Source: Rhodospirillaceae bacterium
GTDB taxonomy: Bacteria > Pseudomonadota > Alphaproteobacteria > CACIAM-22H2
NCBI GenBank assembly: GCA_027490975.1
Contig: JAIXXA010000018.1
Span: forward strand, 1 to 40,731
Direction of reading: 5' to 3'
DNA: 40,731 nt
A program made the position numbers and the translations under genes. Positions 1 to 5,219 of this stretch are shown piece by piece. The notes below the pieces were generated by a model. The model was not told the DNA's origin, searched no databases, and saw nothing but the letters and a program-made list of their open reading frames with translations. How positions within the stretch are numbered: the first letter of the stretch is position 1; each line of letters starts with the position of its first letter.

Positions 1-280
1 CACGCACCCGCCGCCCGACGTGCCGCAGCGCGCCGTCTGCGGATGTGATGGCCTTCCTGACCTTGTCGGCAGCACGATCGCAGCCGGCGGCAACCAGCAG
101 CCGGAGCGCGGACTTCAGCGCGATGCCGGCGGCCTGGACGCGGATGACGTCGGCGGCCGTTGCAGGTTTCAGCGCGCGGCCGCGGGCGTGGCTGGCCTTG
201 GTCGCGATCTCGACGCGCCGCGCCGGCGACAGCTTGGCGGCTCGAGCACGGCCGCCCATGGACTGGATGCTATCGGACAT
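1..280 (-). CDS. Small basic protein with GGxARAxxLSPxxR motif (partial)
   Basis: The reading frame starts at an ATG at 280-278 and runs off the left window edge, so the C-terminus is missing (93 codons seen). Its N-terminus reads MSDSIQSMGGRARAAKLSP and continues with an Arg/Lys/Ala-rich helical stretch. A GG-x-ARA-x-x-LSP-x-x-R-x-EIA-x-KA pattern is common in small basic proteins of bacteria and phages whose role is not established. The start lies inside the 3' end of the upstream 67-aa gene (11-nt overlap), so the two are probably translationally coupled. It is the distal visible member of the minus-strand operon. Nucleic-acid binding is plausible from the charge but not shown. Confidence 0.6.
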   Translation of the reverse strand, partial: MSDSIQSMGGRARAAKLSPARRVEIATKASHARGRALKPATAADVIRVQAAGIALKSALRLLVAAGCDRAADKVRKAITSADGALRHVGRRVR

Positions 281-473
281 CGAGTGCTCCTGCGGGAAGG
301 GCGGCGCGGATCTGATTCGAGACTGCCTCGGCCAGCGCCGGCGCGGCGTTGCCATGAGCATAGCTCTGCAGGGCGTGATAGGCCGCCGTCAGCACGCCGA
401 TTGGCACGGCAACATGCGACATCGCCCCGTAGCCGGGCGGGTTGTCGGGGATCTTGATCTCGTCGTCATCCAT
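270..473 (-). CDS. Hypothetical 67-aa protein
   Basis: This small ORF is preceded by GAGAGGAGAGACCC directly before the ATG, a strong Shine-Dalgarno sequence, and lies 12 nt downstream of the methyltransferase stop. The protein starts with an acidic stretch (MDDDEIKIPDNPPG) and continues as a mild amphipathic, Ala-rich helix without a membrane segment or recognised domain. Its stop overlaps the start of the next minus-strand gene. I do not recognise the family; the tight operon spacing and the ribosome binding site are the main evidence that it is real. Confidence 0.6.
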   Translation of the reverse strand: MDDDEIKIPDNPPGYGAMSHVAVPIGVLTAAYHALQSYAHGNAAPALAEAVSNQIRAALPAGALDVR

Positions 474-485
474 GGGTCTCTCCTC

Positions 486-2504
486 TCAGATCGCCAGAAC
501 GGTCTGGCTGTCGTCGTTGGCTGGTCGGATGTCGTTGAAGCGCGGCAAGACGCAGCGCTTGCGGTGCTTGAGGTCCGGTAGCTGCAGCGCCTCGATGCAG
601 TTCGCCCGCACGATCGCGGCGGCGAGATCCGGGCAGACCGAATTGCCGATCTTGTGGCGCTGTGCCGTCTCGGTCAGGCGGCCGCCGGCGGTGATGTCGT
701 AGCTGTCGGGGAAGCCCTGCGCCCGGGCGAGTTCGCGCGGGGTCAGCATCCTCATCCCGATGTCCCAGACGACGATGCCAGGCGCGATCTCGACGACGAC
801 TTCCGGATCGTCCCAGACGCCGTGGGCATGCAGGAACCGCGCGACCATGAGAGCGCGGCACTGCATGGCTGGTGTTAGCGGCGGCAGCGCCAGTTCGGCG
901 TGAATCGGGCTGAACCGCGCCTTGGTCGGCACAGCGCCCATGGGGGCGTCCGCTCCCTGATCCGCGCCGCCTTCGGTGTAGTAGCTGGTGACGAACGGCG
1001 CGATCAGCGCGTGGTGCGCGCCTGAAGTCGAGACGGTGTTGATCGGCTCGTCGAGGCCGGTGGCGTTGGTGTTGCGCCGCATCGTCGCGATGAATGCCGC
1101 AACCGGCTGCACCTGGGCGCCAGCGGTCGGTATCGTCGCCATGGGCTCGTCGGCATCCCGTCCGATGGGAGCCCGCGGGCCGCCGTTGTGCTGGGCCAGA
1201 TAGACCGCCGCCAGATCGCCGCCGTTGCCGGTGCCGACAACAGTGGGATAGGGCTTGTCGAGACCGCGCGAGCGCGGCTCCTGGCCGGCCTGGCCCGCCG
1301 TCGCCGGCCGCTCGCCGTAGCGGGAGACCAGATAGCCCATGATGACCTGATTTTGGTCCTTGGCGTTGGCGCAGACGGTGTGGTGCGGCTCGTCGATCCG
1401 CCTCGAGGCTCCACCCTGCTGGGCATAGGACAGCAGCGGCGCGATGACCGACAGCGGGCCGCCGGCGCCCGGCCGCTTGATGAAGCTGTTGGCCGTGATC
1501 GTCGGCATCGGCGCATCGACGGGCTGGCCGTCGCTGTCGAAGCGGTTGACGCCGACGAACGGCGTCACGATGCCGTGCTTGCCGCCCTGCGCGTGAATCG
1601 TCGTCAGAGGCTCGTCAAGCCCGTAGGCTCTCCGGCCTCCGCTGTCGCCGTGCGCCATGGAGACGACGAACGCACCCTTCTCCGTCTTTGCCCGCGCCAG
1701 GACGTGACGCGCGAAGCCGTTGGCGATGCGCGCCATGGACTTGTCGGCGAGTGGCCGGACGATGTTGAGGCCGCTGGCCTTGGCCTCGGCCTTGGTCAGG
1801 AAGATCGACGGCGCCTGGATGGTCCAGTCGATGATCTCGGCTGCGGTGCGATAAGGCCGAAGCTCGCCGGACAGCACGCGGGCGTCGTCGGGCTTGGCAT
1901 GGGTCGGTTTCGGCCAAAGGATCGGCTTGGCGTCCAGGCGGGCGACGACGAACAGCCGCCTCCGGATCGTCGGGACGCCGTAGTCGCAGGCCCGCAGCTC
2001 GCGGAACTCGATGGTATAGCCGCTGGCTTCGAGCGCGCGGATCCAGCGCGCGAACTCCATGCCTTTCTTGGCCTTGACCGGCATGCCGTCGGCGTCGAGC
2101 GGGCCCCAATCGCGGAACTCCTCGACGTTCTCGAGGCAGATGATCCGGGGCTGGACCTCGCGGGCCCAGAGCAGGATGACGTCGGCCAGGCCGCGCACCG
2201 AAGCCGAGACAGGCGCCCCGCCCTTGGCCTTGGAATGGTGCCGGCAATCCGGCGAGGCCCAGAGCAGGAACATCGGCTTGCCGTTGATGACGGCATGGGG
2301 GTCGACCTTCCAGACGTTCTCCTCGAGATGGATGGTGTCGGGATGATTGGCGGCGTGCATCAGCAGCGCCTCGGCGTCGTGGTTGATGGCGAAATCTGGC
2401 GAGCGGCCGAGGGCCATCTCAATGCCGAGTGAGGCGCCGCCGCCACCGGCGAAGCTGTCGCCGATCAGGTCTGTCGGCATGGCGATGATGTGCATGGGAC
2501 GCAT
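486..2504 (-). CDS. dcm: DNA cytosine-C5 methyltransferase (Dcm family)
   Basis: This enzyme should transfer a methyl group from S-adenosylmethionine to C5 of cytosine in DNA, probably modifying phage DNA against host restriction. Visible motifs, numbered from the chosen start: motif I DSFAGGGGASLGIE (about 16-29); a motif IV variant SPDC at 84-87, so Cys87 is the presumed nucleophile in place of the usual PCQ context; ENVEEF (motif VI); RACDYGVPTIRRRLFVVA (motif VIII); and the C-terminal LTPRELARAQGFPDSY and KIGNSVCP blocks (IX/X). Between VIII and IX lie seven copies of a D-(E/A/K)-P-x-x-T-type unit. I chose the ATG at 2504 because CCGGAGACCACC precedes it; an upstream in-frame ATG at 2546 lacks a site. 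At 672 aa it is longer than minimal Dcm enzymes, and the repeats account for the extra length. Family assignment is firm; the target sequence cannot be read. Confidence 0.93.
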   Translation of the reverse strand: MRPMHIIAMPTDLIGDSFAGGGGASLGIEMALGRSPDFAINHDAEALLMHAANHPDTIHLEENVWKVDPHAVINGKPMFLLWASPDCRHHSKAKGGAPVSASVRGLADVILLWAREVQPRIICLENVEEFRDWGPLDADGMPVKAKKGMEFARWIRALEASGYTIEFRELRACDYGVPTIRRRLFVVARLDAKPILWPKPTHAKPDDARVLSGELRPYRTAAEIIDWTIQAPSIFLTKAEAKASGLNIVRPLADKSMARIANGFARHVLARAKTEKGAFVVSMAHGDSGGRRAYGLDEPLTTIHAQGGKHGIVTPFVGVNRFDSDGQPVDAPMPTITANSFIKRPGAGGPLSVIAPLLSYAQQGGASRRIDEPHHTVCANAKDQNQVIMGYLVSRYGERPATAGQAGQEPRSRGLDKPYPTVVGTGNGGDLAAVYLAQHNGGPRAPIGRDADEPMATIPTAGAQVQPVAAFIATMRRNTNATGLDEPINTVSTSGAHHALIAPFVTSYYTEGGADQGADAPMGAVPTKARFSPIHAELALPPLTPAMQCRALMVARFLHAHGVWDDPEVVVEIAPGIVVWDIGMRMLTPRELARAQGFPDSYDITAGGRLTETAQRHKIGNSVCPDLAAAIVRANCIEALQLPDLKHRKRCVLPRFNDIRPANDDSQTVLAI

Positions 2505-2564
2505 GGTGGTCTCCGGTTGGTGATGGCGCTCGAAACCGCCCGGCACGCCGGGCGGGATGCAGCG

Positions 2565-2654
2565 TCAGTTCAGCAGGCTGGTGCCCAGCTCGGCGATGAG
2601 CAGGGCCAGGGCGACGCCGGCGACGGCGAGCGAGGCGATGGTCCAGTCGTTCAT
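2565..2654 (-). CDS. 29-aa single-span membrane peptide
   Basis: A 30-codon ORF reads MNDWTIASLAVAGVALALLI followed by AELGTSLLN. Almost the whole peptide is one hydrophobic helix, long enough to cross a membrane. Its ATG overlaps the stop of the upstream 116-aa gene as ATGA, the pattern of translational coupling, and this is the best argument that it is translated. About 60 nt separate it from the methyltransferase. The role is unknown; tiny phage membrane peptides of this kind include lysis regulators and superinfection-exclusion factors, but nothing here decides between those. Confidence 0.5.
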   Translation of the reverse strand: MNDWTIASLAVAGVALALLIAELGTSLLN

Positions 2655-3001
2655 GACGTCACCGCCTCGGCAGCCGCGATCGCGGCGGTTACCGCCTTGT
2701 GCGCCGCGGACTGGTTGTCGGGCTCGAAGGGGTTGTGCAGCGCATCCTGCGCCGCCTTCAGCGCATCGAACAGCACCCCGTAGGTGTTGAGCTGATGCGC
2801 GATCTGCGCGGCGATCCTCTCGGGATCAGCAACCCAGAGCGTCACAGCCAGGGCGGGGAAATTCAGGCCTATGACGGTATTGCCGTCGGTGTCCTTCGCG
2901 TCCGGCGGGGTGTAGCGGATGATCATCCCCGACAGCAGATCCTTCGCCTTGCCGCGGGTGTAGTTGGGATTGGGTTCTGCGCTCCATTTCAGCTTGTTCA
3001 T
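2651..3001 (-). CDS. Hypothetical 116-aa protein
   Basis: The start MNKLKWSAEPNPN at 3001 is chosen because GGAGGCTGAC precedes it; longer in-frame versions start inside the upstream gene without a site. The protein is soluble and mixed alpha/beta in appearance (a stretch resembling IGLNFPALAVTLWVADPERI), ending in an Ala-rich helix. It follows the 89-aa gene by one nucleotide and overlaps the 29-aa membrane peptide by ATGA, so it belongs to one transcription unit with the methyltransferase. I do not recognise a family. Confidence 0.7.
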   Translation of the reverse strand: MNKLKWSAEPNPNYTRGKAKDLLSGMIIRYTPPDAKDTDGNTVIGLNFPALAVTLWVADPERIAAQIAHQLNTYGVLFDALKAAQDALHNPFEPDNQSAAHKAVTAAIAAAEAVTS

Positions 3002-3002
3002 G

Positions 3003-3272
3003 TCAGCCTCCGATTTCGGCGTCATGGCGAATGGCGATGCCGGCCAGCACGACGGCAATACCGCTCTCGACGCGCCGTGCAGCGATCTCGATCTCGAAGT
3101 CGGCGCGGCTGAAGCCGGCGCGCGACCGGGCCTGCCACGCCAGATCGATGATGCGCTGCATCGAATCGCTGGTGCCGTCGCCGAAGATGATTTCGCCGGC
3201 GAGCGCGATCAGGTCCTGCCGGGCGGTATTGGCGCGGTCGAGCGCGCGGACGGATTCGAAAAAGTCGGACAT
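3003..3272 (-). CDS. Hypothetical 89-aa protein, first gene of the minus operon
   Basis: The ORF begins MSDFFESVRALDRANTARQD and is largely helical, with an acidic and Arg-rich second half. It is the promoter-proximal gene of the minus-strand operon that leads to the methyltransferase. Upstream on the minus strand (CGGCCGCCGAACAGGAGGCACCCGC..) an AGGAGG lies a few nucleotides before the ATG, a near-consensus ribosome binding site. No domain is recognised. A first position downstream of the repeat-rich control region would fit an early-expressed accessory protein, but that is inference. Confidence 0.7.
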   Translation of the reverse strand: MSDFFESVRALDRANTARQDLIALAGEIIFGDGTSDSMQRIIDLAWQARSRAGFSRADFEIEIAARRVESGIAVVLAGIAIRHDAEIGG

Positions 3273-3302
3273 CTGCGGGTGCCTCCTGTTCGGCGGCCGC
3301 TC

Positions 3303-3345
3303 ATCGGCCTGTAATCATACTGCTATCACAGCAAGATCGGCCTGT
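3303..3345. promoter_or_regulatory. Direct repeat ATCGGCCTGT, two copies 33 bp apart
   Basis: ATCGGCCTGT occurs at 3303-3312 and again at 3336-3345. The 33-bp start-to-start distance is about three helical turns, so a protein bound to both would contact the same DNA face. The pair lies in the divergent intergenic region between the minus-strand operon and the tRNA. It is a candidate operator. Confidence 0.4.
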
Positions 3346-3357
3346 CCACATCTTGCT
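3330..3357. promoter_or_regulatory. Inverted repeat AGCAAGAT-N12-ATCTTGCT
   Basis: AGCAAGAT at 3330-3337 is the exact reverse complement of ATCTTGCT at 3350-3357, with a 12-nt spacer. The geometry suits a dimeric repressor or activator. It interleaves with the ATCGGCCTGT direct repeat. CTTGCT, the end of the right arm, is also found just before the second copy of the GC hairpin at 16139. Confidence 0.45.
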
Positions 3358-3360
3358 CCG

Positions 3361-3384
3361 CGCGCGCACGGTCGCGAGCGCGCG
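3361..3384. repeat. GC-rich hairpin, copy 1 of 2 (second at 16150)
   Basis: Arms CGCGCGC (3361-3367) and GCGCGCG (3378-3384) flank the 10-nt loop ACGGTCGCGA. The loop and almost all of the stem recur unchanged at 16150-16173, and both copies have CTTGCT a few nucleotides upstream. Both lie in non-coding DNA ahead of plus-strand transcription units. This suggests a shared control element, not chance. Confidence 0.6.
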
Positions 3385-3411
3385 AGAACGCCCTTGTTTT
3401 TGCAGGCAGGG

Positions 3412-3440
3412 TTGACGGCATGTAAACGGTGCGCTATCGG
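3412..3440 (+). promoter_or_regulatory. Candidate sigma70-type promoter for the tRNA
   Basis: TTGACG at 3412-3417 matches the -35 consensus at five of six positions. A 17-nt spacer leads to TATCGG at 3435-3440, a weaker -10. Initiation about 6-8 nt further on would fall at the first base of the tRNA. Transcription from here would also run into the structured non-coding region downstream. Confidence 0.45.
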
Positions 3441-3445
3441 TTGTG

Positions 3446-3521
3446 TGTGGAGTGGCGCAGCGGTCAGCGCATCGGCCTCATAAGCCGAGGGTCGCGGGTT
3501 CAAATCCCGCCTCCGCAACCA
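3446..3521 (+). tRNA. tRNA with CAT anticodon (elongator Met or lysidine-type Ile)
   Basis: A full 76-nt cloverleaf is visible. The acceptor stem is TGTGGAG paired with CTCCGCA (one G-T pair), the anticodon stem is TCGGC/GCCGA, and the anticodon loop CTCATAA places CAT at 3479-3481. The T-arm is GCGGG-TTCAAAT-CCCGC and the discriminator A is followed by an encoded CCA. A paired 1:72 position argues against initiator tRNA. Whether it is elongator Met or an Ile isoacceptor modified by TilS cannot be settled by eye. It is the first element of the plus-strand transcription unit. Confidence 0.93.
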
Positions 3522-3557
3522 AATCAGCCCGCCTAAGCAAGCGGGAAGCGGTGCAGC

Positions 3558-3572
3558 GGGGTTCGAGTCCCC
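3558..3572 (+). other. T-arm-like hairpin GGGG-TTCGAGT-CCCC
   Basis: A 4-bp stem closes a canonical T-loop TTCGAGT, 57 nt after the T-arm of the real tRNA. No CCA end follows and only a weak acceptor partner exists upstream: five pairs using the 3' end of the tRNA itself. It is therefore a T-loop mimic or remnant and not a complete tRNA. Confidence 0.5.
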
Positions 3573-3643
3573 AAGCGGATCGGGCAGCAATCCGGCTCGC
3601 GCAGGCGCAAGACCGTGAGGCCGGTGCAAGCCCGGCAGCAGTT

Positions 3644-3657
3644 TCCCCGCAAGGGGA
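3644..3657 (+). repeat. GNRA hairpin TCCCC-GCAA-GGGGA
   Basis: Five base pairs capped by a GCAA tetraloop. This is a stem-varied member of the GCCC-GCAA-GGGC hairpin family in the non-coding kilobase; tetraloop and length are kept while the stem sequence changes, which is what an RNA-level constraint would give. Confidence 0.5.
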
Positions 3658-4004
3658 TCGAAAAGGTGGGCGGGGTTTGGGGTTCCTGCAGCGCCTTCGT
3701 CATGCGGAGAGAACCCTGGGGTAGCGCCCGTCGGTAAGGCCCGACGAAATGCTGGGAATGTCGCCCTCGCCCAAAGGTGGCAGCAGCCGCGAGCTACATC
3801 GTGGTCGACGGGCTGGGCCGGCAGGCGCCAGCCCCGAGTTTCAGAGATGCGGACCCGCCGATGTCTGGCCATCGGCTATGTAGGTAGGCGGGCGAGCATG
3901 CCGGCGGGCTCTAAGCGCGGGGTGGTGACCGACACCTGACGCCAGCCAAGAGCGCTGGTCGGAGGCCGGGGAGTTCTGGGATAGTTCGCCCTGGCCCGAG
4001 ATTT

Positions 4005-4018
4005 CGCCCGCAAGGGCA
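4005..4018 (+). repeat. GNRA hairpin GCCC-GCAA-GGGC, copy A
   Basis: A perfect 4-bp stem (4006-4009/4014-4017) carries a GCAA tetraloop and is preceded by TTTC. Flanking GAT and ATC can pair around it. TTTCGCCCGCAAGGGCA recurs exactly at copy B. Confidence 0.55.
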
Positions 4019-4028
4019 TATCAGCCAC

Positions 4029-4045
4029 GCGGGTTCGAGTCCCGC
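4029..4045 (+). other. T-arm-like hairpin GCGGG-TTCGAGT-CCCGC
   Basis: A perfect 5-bp stem and canonical 7-nt T-loop, indistinguishable from a tRNA T-arm. No encoded CCA follows, and only the imperfect cloverleaf starting at 3942 could use it. The next T-arm mimic starts just 42 nt further on, too close for two complete tRNAs. Confidence 0.55.
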
Positions 4046-4070
4046 TCGCTGGCCGAGGTCGTGGGAGGGG

Positions 4071-4087
4071 GTCGGTTCGAATCCGAC
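4071..4087 (+). other. T-arm-like hairpin GTCGG-TTCGAAT-CCGAC
   Basis: A perfect 5-bp stem with T-loop TTCGAAT. Only 25 nt separate it from the preceding T-arm mimic, leaving no room for an anticodon arm. It is followed directly by a 6-bp hairpin GGCAGG/CCTGCC (4091-4111). No acceptor partner was found at the expected distance. Confidence 0.55.
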
Positions 4088-4171
4088 ACGGGCAGGATTA
4101 GACACCCTGCCTTTGCGATCGCTCTCCGGGTAGAGAGTGGCCCGACTTGCCGCCGTAAGCGGCTGCTGTTT

Positions 4172-4185
4172 CGCCCGCAAGGGCA
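4172..4185 (+). repeat. GNRA hairpin GCCC-GCAA-GGGC, copy B
   Basis: Same hairpin and same 5' TTTC as copy A. The outer flanks differ (CTGT with ACAG here; GAT with ATC in copy A) but in both copies can pair, a hint of compensatory change that would support a conserved RNA module. Confidence 0.55.
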
Positions 4186-4311
4186 CAGGAGTCCGCGCCG
4201 TAGCGCCCCGCAAAGGCATCGCCGAAGGGGTGGTCCACACAGGCGCAGATGGGGCCGGTAGAGCTGGATCTGCGGAGTGGAAACCGCACCCAGCCGAGAC
4301 CGCGCCTCCAA

Positions 4312-4336
4312 CCGGGGCGGCTTCGGCCGTGCCCGG
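4312..4336 (+). other. Long hairpin with UUCG tetraloop
   Basis: CGGC-TTCG-GCCG (4318-4329) is the extra-stable cUUCGg hairpin. It is extended by CCGGG (4312-4316) with CCCGG (4332-4336) across a small internal loop. No T-run follows, so it is not an intrinsic terminator. Confidence 0.55.
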
Positions 4337-4343
4337 CCAGTTC

Positions 4344-4357
4344 AGCCCGCAAGGGCG
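4344..4357 (+). repeat. GNRA hairpin GCCC-GCAA-GGGC, copy C
   Basis: Third exact copy of the 12-nt hairpin, preceded by TTCA instead of TTTC. GGC upstream and GCC downstream can extend it. Confidence 0.5.
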
Positions 4358-4595
4358 CCAAGGTTCGGCCCCGGTAGGAGCATCCCTGCCGTCGGATGCT
4401 CGAGAAGCGCCTGGCGGTAGTTGGCGCGCAACGGGCCGGATTGAACCTGCCGCGCGACAGTGTGACCTCGTCGCACGATCGACGCGCGGTGGATGGCGAG
4501 GAAGCAGGGCGTCGGCATACCATCCCCCCGGTATCTGACACCCGGCGCTCTGCTTCCAAGCCGCCCCAGCCCCTTGCGACAGGAGCGCCCAACCC

Positions 4596-4817
4596 GTGAC
4601 CACCACACACGATCGCAGCAACCCCGACGGCGGCGACGCCGAGCGCGATGCGCCGCTGACGGCCGAGGAGTGGGCGCGCATGGATGCCTGGGCCGCGCGC
4701 CACGACCCCGGCTACGTCACCGTTGGCGGCAGGCTCCACCGCGTCGTGGACGGCTGCCGCATCGCCGCTGTTGGCGAGGCCGTGCTGTCCGTCAAGATCC
4801 CGAGGCCGATGCAATGA
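4596..4817 (+). CDS. Hypothetical 73-aa protein
   Basis: The first gene after the non-coding kilobase starts at GTG 4596, ten nucleotides after AGGAG. The protein is acidic at the N-terminus (about SNPDGGDAERDAPLTAEEWA) and then reads like a small compact domain (WAARHDPGYVTVGGRLHRVV). Its stop overlaps the next ATG as ATGA, starting a chain of coupled small genes. No family is recognised. GTG is chosen because no ATG with a site lies nearby. Confidence 0.6.
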   Translation: MTTTHDRSNPDGGDAERDAPLTAEEWARMDAWAARHDPGYVTVGGRLHRVVDGCRIAAVGEAVLSVKIPRPMQ

Positions 4818-4906
4818 TGACCTACACCGCCGGCGTCATCATGACGCTGTCGGAGCGCAGCGTCGACATGCATCTGCGCCGCGCGCTGATCCGAGGGCTA
4901 CCATGA
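4814..4906 (+). CDS. 30-aa peptide
   Basis: A short ORF (MMTYTAGVIMTLSERSVDMH then LRRALIRGLP) is joined to both neighbours by ATGA overlaps. Its second half is Arg-rich and helical. The overlaps at both ends are the main reason to call it; alternatively it is only a bridge that lets ribosomes reinitiate at the membrane protein downstream. Confidence 0.4.
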   Translation: MMTYTAGVIMTLSERSVDMHLRRALIRGLP

Positions 4907-5088
4907 CCGCGACAATCTCCCTGATCCTGCTGGTTTTCGGATTCGTCGTCGTTTTCGTCGGCGGGATGGTCACCGAAGAAGCCAATGAGCATCAGCCCGG
5001 CGCCGGTCGGGACAGTCTGTATAAGCAGGCGATCGGCATCTCGTCGGTAGGCGCTGTTTTCCTGATGATGGCGTGGCTTCTGCGATGA
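4903..5088 (+). CDS. 61-aa protein with two membrane helices
   Basis: The protein starts MTATISLILLVFGFVVVFVG (first helix, about 4-22) and ends with a second hydrophobic helix (about 44-60, ISSVGAVFLMMAWLL). Between them is a hydrophilic loop of about 20 residues. Size and topology suit a small holin or antiholin, but many phage membrane proteins look like this and no endolysin is nearby. It is coupled by ATGA to genes on both sides. Confidence 0.6.
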   Translation: MTATISLILLVFGFVVVFVGGMVTEEANEHQPGAGRDSLYKQAIGISSVGAVFLMMAWLLR

Positions 5089-5219
5089 GAGACCGCGCCA
5101 GCCAATACGGGACGATCGCCATTGCGGTTGTGGCCTGCGCGGGCGTCATCGCCTGCATTTGGGCGTTCGTCGGCCTCTGGGGCGCAATGTCGGCGCTTGA
5201 GGAGACGCTGAAGCGATGA
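5085..5219 (+). CDS. 44-aa single-span membrane protein
   Basis: The ORF begins MRDRASQYGTIAIAVVACAG, with one hydrophobic helix from about residue 10 to 34 and a short charged tail (LEETLKR). A positive N-terminus before the helix suggests the N-terminus stays inside. ATGA overlaps tie it to the two-helix protein upstream and the 111-aa protein downstream. The role is unknown; it could partner the preceding membrane protein. Confidence 0.5.
   Translation: MRDRASQYGTIAIAVVACAGVIACIWAFVGLWGAMSALEETLKR

Larger units (their letters stand above)
3942..4053 (+). other. Cloverleaf-like element with a GGG anticodon-type loop
   Basis: CCAGCCA (3942-3948) can pair with TCGCTGG (4046-4052) at six of seven positions. 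Between them lie a D-like segment without a clear stem, a long arm (GGCCGGG/CCTGGCC plus GAGTT/AGTTC) topped by the 7-nt loop CTGGGAT, a GCCC-GCAA-GGGC hairpin in the variable-arm position and a perfect T-arm. The order matches a class II tRNA, and a tRNA reading would give a Pro-type GGG anticodon. The missing D-stem, the 41-nt variable region and the absence of CCA argue against a functional tRNA. It may be a tRNA-shaped domain of the larger RNA or a decayed gene. Confidence 0.35.
3522..4590 (+). ncRNA. Candidate large structured RNA downstream of the tRNA
   Basis: About 1.07 kb contains no frame that reads like protein. Open frames on both strands are artefacts of high GC; their translations carry the strings typical of mis-read tRNA T-arms (for example RDSNPRG and VGFEPT). 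Instead the stretch is dense in hairpins: CCCGC/GCGGG (3528-3545), GCCGG/CCGGC (3620-3636), CGTCGG/CCGACG (3729-3746), GGGCTGG/CCAGCCC (3810-3834), GCCGATG/CATCGGC (3857-3876), CGCAGAT/ATCTGCG (4244-4274), a UUCG-capped stem (4312-4336) and GAGCATCC/GGATGCTC (4378-4401). Repeated GCAA-tetraloop hairpins and three T-arm mimics are listed separately. Large ornate RNAs of the GOLLD and ROOL classes are known to lie beside phage tRNAs; this placement and texture resemble them, but I cannot match either consensus. A decayed tRNA array is the main alternative. Boundaries are approximate. Confidence 0.42.

Noticed and set aside
1188-2432. Long plus-strand frame opposite the methyltransferase (414 codons)
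   Set aside because: It is the complement of a well-supported methyltransferase with clear motifs; composition (Asp/Arg/Val/Gly/Ala) is that of a shadow frame.
3600-3660. Resemblance to a cobalamin riboswitch (GCCGGTGCAAG...CCGGC...CCCCGCAA)
   Set aside because: The characteristic GCCAGGAxACC-type box and the preceding GGGAA are missing and no B12-related gene follows; the likeness is limited to a hairpin and a GCAA loop.
3717-3750. Resemblance to a 23S rRNA segment (GGTAGCG, then GTCGG-TAAG-CCGAC)
   Set aside because: Only short blocks match, spacing differs and no neighbouring rRNA sequence is present; chance or convergent hairpin is more likely.
3522-4595. Permuted two-piece tmRNA (alphaproteobacterial type)
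   Set aside because: No tag-like reading frame of the ANDN...ALAA type was seen, and the T-arms lack the expected acceptor partner.
3315-4814. Long open frames on both strands across the non-coding kilobase (for example minus 3911-4681 and 4098-4814)
   Set aside because: Their translations contain strings typical of antisense tRNA T-arms (RDLNPRPSAYEADALT, VGFEPT, AGLEPA), they overlap each other and the downstream gene, and high GC makes stop-free frames common.
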